Origin: G963923955 sp963923955 | Lineage (GTDB): Bacteria > Pseudomonadota > Gammaproteobacteria > Eutrophobiales > Eutrophobiaceae | Direction of reading: 5' to 3' | NCBI GenBank assembly: GCA_963923955.1 | Contig: OZ000552.1 | Location: forward strand, 2,294,001-2,358,000 | DNA: 64,000 bases | Part shown: in pieces, positions 47,894 to 56,397 of the stretch | Numbering within the stretch: the stretch's first letter is position 1 | Layout: every line of letters starts with the position of its first letter | Position numbers and translations under genes: made by a program | The notes under the pieces: model-generated | What the model saw: only the letters and a program-made list of their open reading frames with translations | The model's database searches: none | Told to the model about the DNA's origin: nothing

Positions 47894-48617
47894 TCATATT
47901 TTTCTCAACAGCACATAGGCGCTGATGGTGTAACAAGGCACGGGATGTTGCACCAGATACCGCGCCAGAGCATCGATGAGCGTCTGCATAAACGGGATTT
48001 TTCTATAGTATTCATGGCCAAAGTAGCCAGTGTATTCCTCCACCTGATAGCCCAAGGACTCCAGCCGCTTGATCTGTGAGGGCATAGGGCCATAGCACCA
48101 ATCATAATAGGCCGGGAATTTATCAGTCTTGCCGGTCTCATATCGCTCTGGTTGCGTGATATGTAAAATCCAGTCGCTGATGGCCTCCGGCAGCAGCTTG
48201 TTCACAAGCAGCGGCAGGGCAAACAGGGTCGGGAAGAAATGAAAGGCCCGGCCGCCATCAGCCAACAGGCTGCGGGCGTTTTGGTGAAAGCGCTTGCCGT
48301 CCTTGACATGCTCAGCCAGCATCTTGCTGAACACCAGGTCGAACTTGCGGGGGGGGGGGGGGGGCAAAATCTTCTGCGGCAATATCGGCGATGATCGTAT
48401 GATAACCGGCATCGGCCTTGGCTAACTCCGTGGCGGAGATGTCCAGCACGGTATAGTCAAGCCCGTGCTTTTTTATAAACGCAGGAAACAAGGCCGGGTT
48501 GGCGCCGCCGCCCAGCTCGCACAACCGCTGCGCGCCTGTGCGGAGGATCAAGTCCTCCAGATAGGCATCAAAGCCAAGCCAGGCGGCCTCCCAGTGTTGG
48601 TAGCGGATCTTCATCAT
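47894..48617 (-). CDS. SAM-dependent methyltransferase, frame broken at a 16-base C tract
   Basis: The N-terminal part from ATG 48617 (MKIRYQHWEAAWLGFDAYLE) has the SAM-binding LCELGGGANPALFPAF and LDYTVLDIS. At residue 86 it enters a run of prolines coded by the C tract and leaves in the wrong frame, ending at 48312. The correct continuation (RKFDLVFSKMLAEHVKDG, GGRAFHFFPTLFALP, to stop 47894) lies in another frame. A tract of 15 or 18 would join them into about 240 residues. As given, the gene is OFF, by phase variation or sequencing error. It is divergent from the GT25 gene and likely modifies a surface glycan. Confidence 0.8.
48349..48364 (-). repeat. Homopolymer G16/C16 in the methyltransferase gene
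   Basis: Sixteen consecutive G on the plus strand (C on the coding strand) interrupt the coding frame. Homopolymers this long are very slippage-prone. Confidence 0.93.
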
Positions 48618-48722
48618 GCGTGTTTTTTCCTAGCTTTCGATATGGCTGGCGTAGCACTGATGGTGCGATTATAATGCGGCTCTGTCTCAACGCAAACCGC
48701 CTGTTGATAAGCATAAAAAACC

Positions 48723-49679
48723 ATGCCGCAGATCCCACTCTTCGTGATCAACCTGGCAAAAAGCCAGAACCGGCGGGCGCACATGCAGCAGCAGCTCGGC
48801 TCGCTGGGGCTATCCTATGAGTTCATCAAGGCCGTTGATGGCAAGGCGATCAAGGAGCGTGACCTGCCGCCCATAGACCATGCCTTTGCCGAAAAATTGT
48901 CGTACAGAAAGGCGCCCACTAAGGCGGAAATCGGCTGTGCGCTCAGTCACCTAAAAGCCTATCAAAAAATCGTACGGGAGGGCATGGAATATGCCTGCAT
49001 TATGGAAGACGATGTCCTCATCCGGCGCCCTGAAAAGCTGCGCTGGGTCTTGCAGCAGGATAATCTGTCCGCCGTGCACAAGCGTGCGCGCTTTGACCTG
49101 ATCCATTTATACATGGGATATCGCATCAATAGCCCTTACCTCAAGCCCTTGCTCGCTGTGTTCCCCCGCCTTGCCGACAGAGAGATGGACTGGTTCTCGG
49201 CCTGGGGCCGGCATAAGATCGCCGCGGGACTGTATTTGAGCCGGCCATGTTATCCGTATTGGGGGACGGTGGCCTACATCGTCAACCGGCGCGCCTGCGA
49301 GGTGTTCTTGGAAGAGGCGCAAGGCATGATCCGGCTGGCGGACATACTCACTGCGGCCGGCGACTTGTTGGGGCTGGACAATTACTTCTTAAACCCGCCG
49401 CCGGTGGGCCTTGATGAGACCATCCCCAGCATCATCACCGATGCGGCCAGGTTTCATTCATCTTTTCGCTTCAAGGAAAAAGTGCGCGCAAGGTTGCAGA
49501 GTGTCTATCATGCGCTCGGGTTTGTACTGGCCAAGACCGGGCTGGTCCGCATCGAGAGGCTCTGGCTGAAAAGACTCTACTCGCCGTCCCCCCCCCCCCC
49601 CCCCGCAATCTCGGTCGGGAGCGGCAGGATGAACCCGGCATTTGAGGGCAGGCTCGTGGCTGCGGGGCAAATGCCTTGA
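48723..49679 (+). CDS. Glycosyltransferase family 25 (LPS-type), C tract near the 3' end
   Basis: The 318-residue protein has the GT25 layout: PLFVINLAKSQNRRAHMQQQL at the start, YEFIKAVDGK, EIGCALSHLKAYQKIV, the metal-binding YACIMEDDVLI near 97, and YWGTVAYIVNRRACEVF. Such enzymes add galactose or similar sugars to lipooligosaccharide. Seventeen C (49588-49604) encode prolines 290-294. With 17 the frame ends one base before the sulfotransferase ATG. With 16 or 18 it ends earlier, at about 49632 or 49645. Confidence 0.88.
   Translation: MPQIPLFVINLAKSQNRRAHMQQQLGSLGLSYEFIKAVDGKAIKERDLPPIDHAFAEKLSYRKAPTKAEIGCALSHLKAYQKIVREGMEYACIMEDDVLIRRPEKLRWVLQQDNLSAVHKRARFDLIHLYMGYRINSPYLKPLLAVFPRLADREMDWFSAWGRHKIAAGLYLSRPCYPYWGTVAYIVNRRACEVFLEEAQGMIRLADILTAAGDLLGLDNYFLNPPPVGLDETIPSIITDAARFHSSFRFKEKVRARLQSVYHALGFVLAKTGLVRIERLWLKRLYSPSPPPPPAISVGSGRMNPAFEGRLVAAGQMP
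49588..49604 (+). repeat. Homopolymer C17 in the GT25 gene
   Basis: Seventeen C lie in the last tenth of the glycosyltransferase gene. Length change replaces the last 20 or so residues and moves the stop codon relative to the next start. Confidence 0.93.
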
Positions 49680-49680
49680 G

Positions 49681-50427
49681 ATGAGGCGTCCTGGGCTGCT
49701 ACGCCGCATTGTCCGTACCTTCCGCAGGCGGATGCGCTACCCGGACGGCACGATCCATTTCCTGCATGTCGGCAAGGCGGCCGGGACGCAGATACAGCAT
49801 GTGATTGAGCAGATCAATCAATCCCGCCGCGTAAAAAGAAAGCTGGTGTATCACGGGCACGGCTTCGGGCTGTTCAATGTGCCGCCAGGGCAGGATTATT
49901 TCTTCTCGACCCGCGACCCGCTCACCCGCTTCAAGTCCGGCTTCTACGCCCGCAAGCGCAAGTACCACGTCAATGCGGGGCATCAAGACTGGACCGAACA
50001 CGAGCGCCGGGCCTTTGCGCGCTTCTCCCATGCCAAGGATCTGGCCGAGGCACTGTTTGCGCCGGGCCAACGGGGGCAGGAGGCGGTCCAGGCAATTTTA
50101 TCCAACCAGCATTGCGCGCGAGCTATCGTGGATGAGTTCAAGTTTTGTGGGCATCTGTTTGCGCTGCGGCCGCCGCTCTGGATCATCCGCCAGGAGCGGT
50201 TCCAGGCCGATCTTGAGGTGTTCCTGCGCCGCATCGGCTACAACGGCCCGGTGGATGTGGCGACAGCCAAGGAAGAGGCGAATACTGGGGATTATGACGG
50301 CGTACCGGAGCTCAGCGAGAGCGCCAAGGCCAATCTGCGCCGCTGGTATGCGCAGGACTATGCCTTCCTGGCGCTGTGCGAGAGCTGGTTGAACGAGAAT
50401 GAGAGTGAGGCGTCTGCTACGCGCTGA
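49681..50427 (+). CDS. Sulfotransferase-family protein
   Basis: From ATG 49681 the protein has about 248 residues. HFLHVGKAAGTQIQHVI corresponds to the 5'-phosphosulfate loop (HIPKTGGT-like) of PAPS sulfotransferases. DYFFSTRDPLTRFKSGFYARK matches the 3'-phosphate-binding segment. No signal peptide is seen. It probably transfers sulfate from PAPS to a surface glycan. Its start lies one base beyond the GT25 stop, so translation may be coupled. PAPS would come from CysD-CysNC. Confidence 0.75.
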   Translation: MRRPGLLRRIVRTFRRRMRYPDGTIHFLHVGKAAGTQIQHVIEQINQSRRVKRKLVYHGHGFGLFNVPPGQDYFFSTRDPLTRFKSGFYARKRKYHVNAGHQDWTEHERRAFARFSHAKDLAEALFAPGQRGQEAVQAILSNQHCARAIVDEFKFCGHLFALRPPLWIIRQERFQADLEVFLRRIGYNGPVDVATAKEEANTGDYDGVPELSESAKANLRRWYAQDYAFLALCESWLNENESEASATR

Positions 50428-50498
50428 GGCCGCAGTGGCGTGATCGGTTCAGTGGGCCGGTATTGTGGGAAGGGGTAGGCCACCGAAGGAGAAAATGA

Positions 50499-50684
50499 AT
50501 GCCTCCAAAGATCAGGGAATTGGAACGTGCGGGCTTCAAAGACCGTGGAGGAAAGGGAAGCCATTGGAATTTTGTACATCCAAATGTCAATAACCCCCTT
50601 ACAATATCGGGCAAATCCGGCCATGATGCGAAGCAGTATCAGGTTCGTGCAGTCCGATTAGCCGTAGCAGAGTCGAAAAAATGA
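50499..50684 (+). CDS. hicA: HicA-like toxin (mRNA interferase)
   Basis: The 61-residue dsRBD-fold protein: MPPKIRELERAGFKDRGG, KGSHWNFVHP with the catalytic histidine, then LTISGKSGHDAKQYQVRAV. HicA cleaves mRNA when freed from HicB. The ATG at 50499 sits 5 bases after an overlapping out-of-frame ATG behind AAGGAGAAA. The helix after REL seems four residues shorter than in homologues I recall (RELIADLEKAGF), which could weaken it. Its TGA overlaps hicB (ATGA). Confidence 0.85.
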   Translation: MPPKIRELERAGFKDRGGKGSHWNFVHPNVNNPLTISGKSGHDAKQYQVRAVRLAVAESKK

Positions 50685-50920
50685 AAGATAGTGCTAAATA
50701 CGTAAAAATCGTTGAGTGGTCTGAGGAGGATCAGTGCTATGTTGGGAGTGCACCGAGTTTGATCTTCGGCGGGTGTCACGGGCAAAGTGAAAAGGCGGTA
50801 TTTGATGAACTGTGTCAAATCGTGGACGAGGCTGTTGCACTCTATAAAGAAGAGGGAAGGCCGCTGCCGCCGGCAACCTCGGGCCGGGACTACGTCAACA
50901 AACTTCAGTCTGTAGCCTGA
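50681..50920 (+). CDS. hicB: HicB-like antitoxin
   Basis: The 79-residue protein has KYVKIVEWSEEDQCYVGSAPSLI, GCHGQSEKAVFDELCQIVDEAV and the tail LPPATSGRDYVNKL. This is the partial RNase H fold of HicB, which neutralises HicA and usually autoregulates the pair. No separate C-terminal DNA-binding domain is present. It is translationally coupled to hicA by the ATGA overlap. Confidence 0.87.
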   Translation: MKDSAKYVKIVEWSEEDQCYVGSAPSLIFGGCHGQSEKAVFDELCQIVDEAVALYKEEGRPLPPATSGRDYVNKLQSVA

Positions 50921-50942
50921 TAAAGCAGAAGGCCGGCGGCGC

Positions 50943-51299
50943 TTACACCGAAAAGGAAGAACCGCAGCCGCAGGTGGTCTGGGCGTTGGGGTTGCGGATG
51001 ACGAACTGTGCACCTTCCAAGCCTTCTGAATAATCGATCTCGGCACCAGTCAGGTACTGGATGCTCATCGGATCAATGAGCAGCTTGACGCCTTCCTTTT
51101 CGATGACGGTATCGCCATCGGTGATGCTTTCATCAAAGCTGAAACCATACTGGAAACCGGAACACCCCCCGCCACTGATAAAGACCCGCAACATCAGGGC
51201 CTCATTGTCTTCTTCAGCAATGAGGGCCTTCACCTTCGTAACAGCCGAATCAGTAAAGAGCAAGGGCTCAGGGATGGCTTCAACAGTTTCTACTTGCAT
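50943..51299 (-). CDS. erpA: Iron-sulfur cluster insertion protein
   Basis: The 118-residue A-type carrier has the three conserved cysteines in LRVFISGGGCSGFQYGF and TTCGCGSSF. The DSAVTKVKALI start and FVIRNPNAQTTCGCG ending match ErpA. It delivers [4Fe-4S] clusters to enzymes such as IspG/IspH. It follows the tyrS-anmK block in related gammaproteobacterial maps. Confidence 0.95.
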   Translation of the reverse strand: MQVETVEAIPEPLLFTDSAVTKVKALIAEEDNEALMLRVFISGGGCSGFQYGFSFDESITDGDTVIEKEGVKLLIDPMSIQYLTGAEIDYSEGLEGAQFVIRNPNAQTTCGCGSSFSV

Positions 51300-51390
51300 G
51301 ACAAAGACTCAACAATAAGACATGGATGCAACTATAACCTGAAACGAGCTAAAGGCCAAGTTTTCAAGCCACAAGTTTTCAGGCCAGCGG

Positions 51391-51807
51391 CTACTCCGTC
51401 AGCGCAAGTGCATCGGCCTGATCCGGCGCAGCAGGCTTCTCTTCAGACTCCGGCGTGTGTACCAGTTTGCCATTCACCTCCGCCCCCACCGCCATCTCGA
51501 TCAAGTTGTAATAGACATTGCCGGTAATCCGGGCGTTCGCCGCCATCTCGATATGCTGGCTGGCGCGTACATCGCCGGTGACCTCGCCGTTTAACACCAG
51601 GTAAGGCCCCTTGACCTCGCCCTCAATCCGGCCGCCCTTGGTCAAAGACAGCACGGAACTGCCATCATCTTCGCCGACTACATTTCCCTTCACCGTACCT
51701 TCTATGAGCAGACAGCCATTAAAACGCATATCTCCTAAAACCTCGGTGTTCGGCCCGATCATGGTGTCAATGGTAGTGCTCTTTCGTTTCCGGTCTTTTT
51801 TCCACAT
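51391..51807 (-). CDS. Bactofilin
   Basis: This 138-residue polymer-forming cytoskeletal protein has TMIGPNTEVLGDMRFNGCLLIEGTVKGNVVGEDD, followed by parallel beta-helix rungs (GGRIEGEVKGPYLVLNGEVTGDVRASQHIEM, ITGNVYYNLIEMAVGAEVNGKL). It has a short disordered acidic tail. Bactofilins assemble into filaments at the membrane and shape the cell wall. The gene ends 92 bp from erpA, on the same strand. Confidence 0.94.
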   Translation of the reverse strand: MWKKDRKRKSTTIDTMIGPNTEVLGDMRFNGCLLIEGTVKGNVVGEDDGSSVLSLTKGGRIEGEVKGPYLVLNGEVTGDVRASQHIEMAANARITGNVYYNLIEMAVGAEVNGKLVHTPESEEKPAAPDQADALALTE

Positions 51808-51832
51808 TGCGTTTCCCCTTAGCCTTTAGCCC

Positions 51833-52552
51833 TTAACCAGCCGCAGCCACCAGCGGCCAATCAAATGCCTTGTTAATGGTGGCCTTTCTTTTACCCTGCG
51901 GCCATAATGCCACAAATACCCTCTCGGCCTTGAAGCCTTCCGGTAAGACTATATTACTCTCAAAGCGTGCAAAATTTCTAAATTTATATTCCATCGCCAG
52001 GGGGTGGCCAGAATTGACCGAGGACAAGGCCAAGCGTTTGGCTCGGCCCTCCAGCCGCCCGGCAATGGCGATTTCCAGCATCCCCTCGACAACACTCCCG
52101 CTTCCGACGACATTGGTGAGTATCACCTTGAGATCATAGTGCCGCGGCTGTGCCAGCGAGCGGACACGTATGCCATGCACATCCAGCCCGGCGGTACTGG
52201 CTGCTGTGGTCATAACGCCTTGGTAGAACTCCAACTCGCCGGTTATATCATAGATCCTCTCCTGCAAGGACTTTATCTCCTCCTGCAATATGACGGCGGT
52301 CTGTCTATCCAGGCTGGTGGTGCGCTCCAACATCAAGACGCGCTCGCGCAGCGCCCGGTTTTCCTTCTCCAGGTTCTGGTTGGCCGCCCAGAGAGCATGT
52401 CGGTCATGGTTATCCTGAGAGCGCGCTTCGATGGCAGACCAGTGTGATCTATCCAGCAGCAGCCAGGTCAGGCCCGCCGCGATCATGCTCACGATCACCA
52501 GGGAAACCGCCCACTGCCAGGGCCGGTGGCGTTTGACCACAAAGCGCGCCAT
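51833..52552 (-). CDS. DUF6776-like membrane-anchored coiled-coil protein
   Basis: The 239-residue protein has an N-terminal membrane helix (WAVSLVIVSMIAAGLTWLLL), a coiled coil (LEKENRALRERVLMLERT, QEEIKSLQERIYDITGELEFYQGVM), and a beta-rich periplasmic domain ending KATINKAFDWPL. The family is conserved between argC and bactofilin in Gammaproteobacteria. The function is unknown; a wall or envelope role is inferred from the neighbour. Confidence 0.82.
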   Translation of the reverse strand: MARFVVKRHRPWQWAVSLVIVSMIAAGLTWLLLDRSHWSAIEARSQDNHDRHALWAANQNLEKENRALRERVLMLERTTSLDRQTAVILQEEIKSLQERIYDITGELEFYQGVMTTAASTAGLDVHGIRVRSLAQPRHYDLKVILTNVVGSGSVVEGMLEIAIAGRLEGRAKRLALSSVNSGHPLAMEYKFRNFARFESNIVLPEGFKAERVFVALWPQGKRKATINKAFDWPLVAAAG

Positions 52553-52593
52553 GTCTAAAGATTTGAACCTGGAGAGGGCGCGAGAAAAGGCAT

Positions 52594-53625
52594 CTAGGGC
52601 GCCAGGGCCGGCAGCGACAGGCCGGTGGTTTCTGGCAGGCCGAACATAATGTTCATGTTCTGGAGCGCCTGCCCGCTGGCACCTTTCACCAGGTTATCGA
52701 CAACGGCTAGTATGACGACCGTTTCCCCGCCCTGCGGCCGATGCCAGGCCAGGCGGCAGGTGTTGGCACCGCGCACGCCGCGGGTGTCGGGATGGCTGCC
52801 CATCGGCATGACATCGACAAAGGGCTCCGCCTGATAGCGCTGCGCAAACACCGCTTGCAGATCGACTTCAACTTCCCGCATCCGTGCGTACAAGGTCGCA
52901 TGAATGCCGCGAATCATCGGTGCCAAGTGTGGCACAAATACCAGATCAACCGGGCCGCCGTTGGCGGCGGCTAAGCCCTGTTCTATCTCCGGCAGGTGCC
53001 GGTGCCCGGCTGCGCTGTAGGCCTTAAACGAATCCGCACTCTCACAAAACTGGGTTGCCATCGCCTCCTTACGGCCGGCACCGCTGACGCCCGATTTCGC
53101 ATCGGCAATTAACGAGCGAGGCTCCACCAAGCCGCCCTCCAACAGCGGCAGAAAACCCAGCTGCACGGCCGTTGGATAGCAGCCCGGGTTTGCCAATAGC
53201 CGTGCCGTCTTGATCCGCTCCCGGTTGGCTTCCGGCAATCCATAGACCGCCTCGCTCAGCAATTCGGGGCAGACGTGTCTCTCCCCATACCACTCCGCCC
53301 ACAGCGCGGCATCCTGCAGACGAAAGTCCGCCGAGAGATCGATGACCTTTATGCCGGCTTGCAACAGGGCCGGCGCTTGGTGCATGGCCGTTGCATGCGG
53401 CGTGGCAAAAAAGACGACATCACAAGCCTGGAAGTTCTTAGGTTCAGGCGCCTGAAAGGCAAGATCAAGATGCCCGCCCAGCCAGGGGAAGATCTCGGAC
53501 ACCTGTCGGCCGCTCTCGGCGCGGGAAGTGATCACCGCAAGCTGCACTTGCGGATGAGCAAGCAGCAGTCGCAATAGCTCCGCGCCGGTATAGCCGGTCG
53601 CCCCTACCAGCCCCGCTTTAATCAT
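52594..53625 (-). CDS. argC: N-acetyl-gamma-glutamyl-phosphate reductase
   Basis: The 343-residue enzyme has GLVGATGYTGAELLRLL (NADP loop), VIDLSADFR, the catalytic-cysteine motif LLANPGCYPTAVQLGF, KSGVSGAGR, SAAGHRHLPEIEQ and RGIHATLYARM. It reduces N-acetylglutamyl phosphate to the semialdehyde in arginine synthesis. The start is ATG 53625. Confidence 0.96.
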   Translation of the reverse strand: MIKAGLVGATGYTGAELLRLLLAHPQVQLAVITSRAESGRQVSEIFPWLGGHLDLAFQAPEPKNFQACDVVFFATPHATAMHQAPALLQAGIKVIDLSADFRLQDAALWAEWYGERHVCPELLSEAVYGLPEANRERIKTARLLANPGCYPTAVQLGFLPLLEGGLVEPRSLIADAKSGVSGAGRKEAMATQFCESADSFKAYSAAGHRHLPEIEQGLAAANGGPVDLVFVPHLAPMIRGIHATLYARMREVEVDLQAVFAQRYQAEPFVDVMPMGSHPDTRGVRGANTCRLAWHRPQGGETVVILAVVDNLVKGASGQALQNMNIMFGLPETTGLSLPALAP

Positions 53626-53865
53626 GAAATTTTAGCCATAGTGGTAAAAGAATACCTTGAACTATAAGAAATTGCTCTTGGTCTGTGCCGGATATATTGT
53701 ATTACAGCTTTAGTGAGCCTTGTCCTTTCCTGCATCGAAGGATTAACATACGGCAATCTATGTAAAGTGATAAAGATATGGAAGCTGCACAGATCATCGC
53801 CCTCAACCCCAGGCACTGCCCGGGCCGGCGGCCACAACTCACGTCGGCACCCTCCTCAGGGCAAG

Positions 53866-54372
53866 ATGGATAAAAGCCGAAGCCCTTATGTTAGCAGACT
53901 GATCCCCGGCGCAGCCCTTTTGTTGTTAGCGGCGCTGTTGTGGTTCTCGCCCAAAGATTCAAATTACGCACCGGACATAGGCCTGTCGCTGCTGGATGGC
54001 CGGCAAATAGCGCTCAGTCAGTTGCAAGGCAAACCGGTGCTGGTCACATTCTGGGCGACAACCTGCGGTGTCTGTAGAGAGGAAATCCCCCACTTGACTC
54101 AATTGTACGAAGACTTCTCAGCGCAGGGTTTTGCGATGATTGCCATTGCTATGGCCTACGACCCGCCCAGTCAAGTGCTTTCGTTTGCCCAACGTGAAGG
54201 CCTGCCTTATGCCGTGGCGCTGGATGTCGAGGGCAAGGCCGCCCGGGCCTTTGGTGATGTTGCCGTCACGCCGACTTCGTTCCTGATTGCCGCGGACGGG
54301 TATATACTGCACCATCAGGTCGGCGCCTTGAATATCCATGACCTGCGCGCACAGATCAGCACTTTACTTTGA
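53866..54372 (+). CDS. TlpA/ResA-like membrane-anchored thioredoxin
   Basis: From ATG 53866 the protein has about 168 residues: an N-terminal anchor (LIPGAALLLLAALLWF), then a periplasmic thioredoxin fold with TFWATTCGVCREEIPHL. The CGVC site and the cis-proline segment VTPTSFLI are intact. It would reduce periplasmic disulfides, for example in cytochrome maturation. Longer open frame upstream lacks a ribosome site; CAGGGCAAG precedes this ATG. It lies upstream of hemJ. Confidence 0.88.
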   Translation: MDKSRSPYVSRLIPGAALLLLAALLWFSPKDSNYAPDIGLSLLDGRQIALSQLQGKPVLVTFWATTCGVCREEIPHLTQLYEDFSAQGFAMIAIAMAYDPPSQVLSFAQREGLPYAVALDVEGKAARAFGDVAVTPTSFLIAADGYILHHQVGALNIHDLRAQISTLL

Positions 54373-54403
54373 TAACATGTCGTCAAGACCTAACTGACTA
54401 CTC

Positions 54404-54829
54404 ATGCTCTGGCTAAAGGCGCTGCACATCATTTTCATGGTAATCTGGTTCGCCGGCCTGTTTTACCTGCCGCGACTGTTCGTCTATCACGCCCTGGCCA
54501 CGGATCAGATCAGCATTGAGCGCTTCAAGATCATGGAGAGGAAGCTCTATTTCGGCATCATGACGCCGGGAGCGGTGTTGACGCTTGTATTCGGCTTCTG
54601 GACGCTATTCAGCATCGGTGTGCAGGCCTATGCCGAGGCCGGGTGGCTGCATGTCAAGCTGGCCCTGATCCTGTTACTGGTGGCCTATCATATCTACTGC
54701 GGAAAACTGCTGTTTGATTTCAAGCATGATCGCAACAGGCACAGCCATAGCTGGTATAGGTGGTTCAATGAAATTCCCGTGCTGTTTCTGTTTGCGCTTG
54801 TCATCCTGGCGATTGTTAAACCCTTTTAA
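54404..54829 (+). CDS. hemJ: Protoporphyrinogen IX oxidase HemJ
   Basis: The 141-residue membrane protein has four hydrophobic helices. LKALHIIFMVIWFAGLFYLPRLFVYH contains the conserved histidine thought to bind heme, and VKLALILLLVAYHIYCGKLL has a second. The C-terminus ends RWFNEIPVLFLFALVILAIVKPF. It oxidises protoporphyrinogen IX to protoporphyrin IX. It shares the region with hemL. Confidence 0.93.
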   Translation: MLWLKALHIIFMVIWFAGLFYLPRLFVYHALATDQISIERFKIMERKLYFGIMTPGAVLTLVFGFWTLFSIGVQAYAEAGWLHVKLALILLLVAYHIYCGKLLFDFKHDRNRHSHSWYRWFNEIPVLFLFALVILAIVKPF

Positions 54830-54853
54830 GGAGGCTCTTGATTAAAAGCATCC

Positions 54854-55021
54854 TTAGATCTCCACCATTTCAAAATCTTCCTTTCTCGCACCACAATCCG
54901 GACAGCACCAGTTCAGCGGCACATCCGCCCAAGGCGTCCCCGCGGCAATGCCTTCCTCCGGCAGGCCCTTCGACTCATCATAGATAAAGCCGCAGATAAC
55001 GCACATATATCGCTTCAACAT
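54854..55021 (-). CDS. Rubredoxin
   Basis: The 55-residue protein starts at ATG 55021 behind AGGTGG: KRYMCVICGFIYDESKG, then GTPWADVPLNWCCPDCGARKEDFE. The two CxxC pairs (C-V-I-C and C-P-D-C) bind one iron. It carries single electrons, for example to hydroxylases. An extra cysteine precedes the second pair (WCCPDC). It converges with hemJ and is divergent from hemL. Confidence 0.95.
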   Translation of the reverse strand: MLKRYMCVICGFIYDESKGLPEEGIAAGTPWADVPLNWCCPDCGARKEDFEMVEI

Positions 55022-55119
55022 CGCCACCTGTTTTTTTCCAGTTTCCTTAACTCTATAGCCGTGTAGAATAACTATCAACAGCCGGACAGACCTTCATGCT
55101 TTCTTAAGGAACAGCCCAG

Positions 55120-56397
55120 TTGAGCAAGCGACTTTTTGATGCGGCAAAGAGCGTGATCCCGGGCGGGGTGAACTCGCCGGTTCGCGCTTTTAAGGCCGTT
55201 GGCGGCGCTCCAGTGTTTTTCAAATCCGCTAAAGGCGCCTACCTCTATGATACCAAGGGCAAGGCCTATATTGACTATGTCGGCTCCTGGGGGCCGATGA
55301 TCTTAGGCCATGCCCACCCGGAGGTGATTGCGCAGGTAAAACAGACCATCGGTAAGGGGCTTAGCTTCGGTGCGCCGACGGAACTGGAAACCCGACTGGC
55401 AAAGAAAATATGTGCGCTGATGCCGTCTATTGAGAAGATCCGGATGGTCAGTTCCGGCACCGAGGCGGCGATGAGCGCCATCCGGCTCGCCCGCGGCAAG
55501 ACCGGCAGAGACAAGATACTCAAGTTTGAAGGCTGCTATCACGGCCATGCCGATGCCCTGCTGGTCAAGGCCGGCTCCGGCGCCCTGACCCTGGGCGTAC
55601 CCAGTTCCGCCGGTGTCCCGGAGGATTATGCCAAGCATACCCTGACCCTTCCCTTTAACGATACCCAACGGGTAAAAGACTTATTTGCAGAGCGCGGAGA
55701 AGAGATCGCCGCTGTTATCGTTGAACCCATTGCCGGCAATATGAGCTGCGTTCCACCGCTGCCGGGCTTTTTGCCGGGCCTGCGCCAGGTCTGTGATAAA
55801 TACGGTACGCTGCTGATCTTCGATGAGGTCATGACCGGCTTTCGTGTCGCCCTGGGCGGTGCGCAATCGATCTATGGCATCAAGCCTGATCTGACCATCC
55901 TGGGCAAGATCATCGGCGGCGGGATGCCGGTGGGCGCCTTTGGCGGGCGCGCAGAGATTATGGATCACATCGCCCCTGAGGGAGCGGTATATCAGGCCGG
56001 CACCCTATCGGGCAATCCCGTTGCCATGGCGGCAGGTCTGGCCACCTTGCAGTTGCTCTCACGAGCAGACTTTTATCCGGCGCTAACAGCAAGCACCAAG
56101 TCCCTTGTCACTGGCCTGAAGACGACGGCGGATAAGGCCGGCGTACCCTTCACCTATCACCATGTCGGCGGCATGTTTGGCCTGTTCTTTAGCGAGGAGG
56201 AAGTGATCACCGGCTTCGCACAGGTCATGGCCTGCAAGCAAAAGCGATTTAAGCGATTCTTCCGCGCGATGCTGAATAACGGCGTCTATCTCGCCCCTTC
56301 CGCCTTTGAGGCAGGCTTCGTATCCAGCGAACACACCGAAGAAGACATAGTACTGACCATTCACCATGCCGCCGCGGCCTTTGCTTCATGCCTTTGA
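55120..56397 (+). CDS. hemL: Glutamate-1-semialdehyde 2,1-aminomutase
   Basis: The 425-residue class III aminotransferase has VIPGGVNSPVRAFKAVGG, YIDYVGSWGPMILGHAHP, VSSGTEAAMSAIRLARG, LIFDEVMTGFR, and the PLP-lysine segment LTILGKIIGGGMPVGAFGG. It makes 5-aminolevulinate for heme. It starts with TTG 55120 behind AAGGA at 10 nt, with no better start in frame. The end overlaps by 12 bp the stop of the convergent glycosyltransferase gene. Confidence 0.95.
   Translation: MSKRLFDAAKSVIPGGVNSPVRAFKAVGGAPVFFKSAKGAYLYDTKGKAYIDYVGSWGPMILGHAHPEVIAQVKQTIGKGLSFGAPTELETRLAKKICALMPSIEKIRMVSSGTEAAMSAIRLARGKTGRDKILKFEGCYHGHADALLVKAGSGALTLGVPSSAGVPEDYAKHTLTLPFNDTQRVKDLFAERGEEIAAVIVEPIAGNMSCVPPLPGFLPGLRQVCDKYGTLLIFDEVMTGFRVALGGAQSIYGIKPDLTILGKIIGGGMPVGAFGGRAEIMDHIAPEGAVYQAGTLSGNPVAMAAGLATLQLLSRADFYPALTASTKSLVTGLKTTADKAGVPFTYHHVGGMFGLFFSEEEVITGFAQVMACKQKRFKRFFRAMLNNGVYLAPSAFEAGFVSSEHTEEDIVLTIHHAAAAFASCL

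Noticed and set aside
48349..48364. Treating the broken methyltransferase simply as a pseudogene.
   Set aside because: Both halves are otherwise intact and a one- or two-base change in the C tract restores the frame; slippage or read error is more likely than decay.
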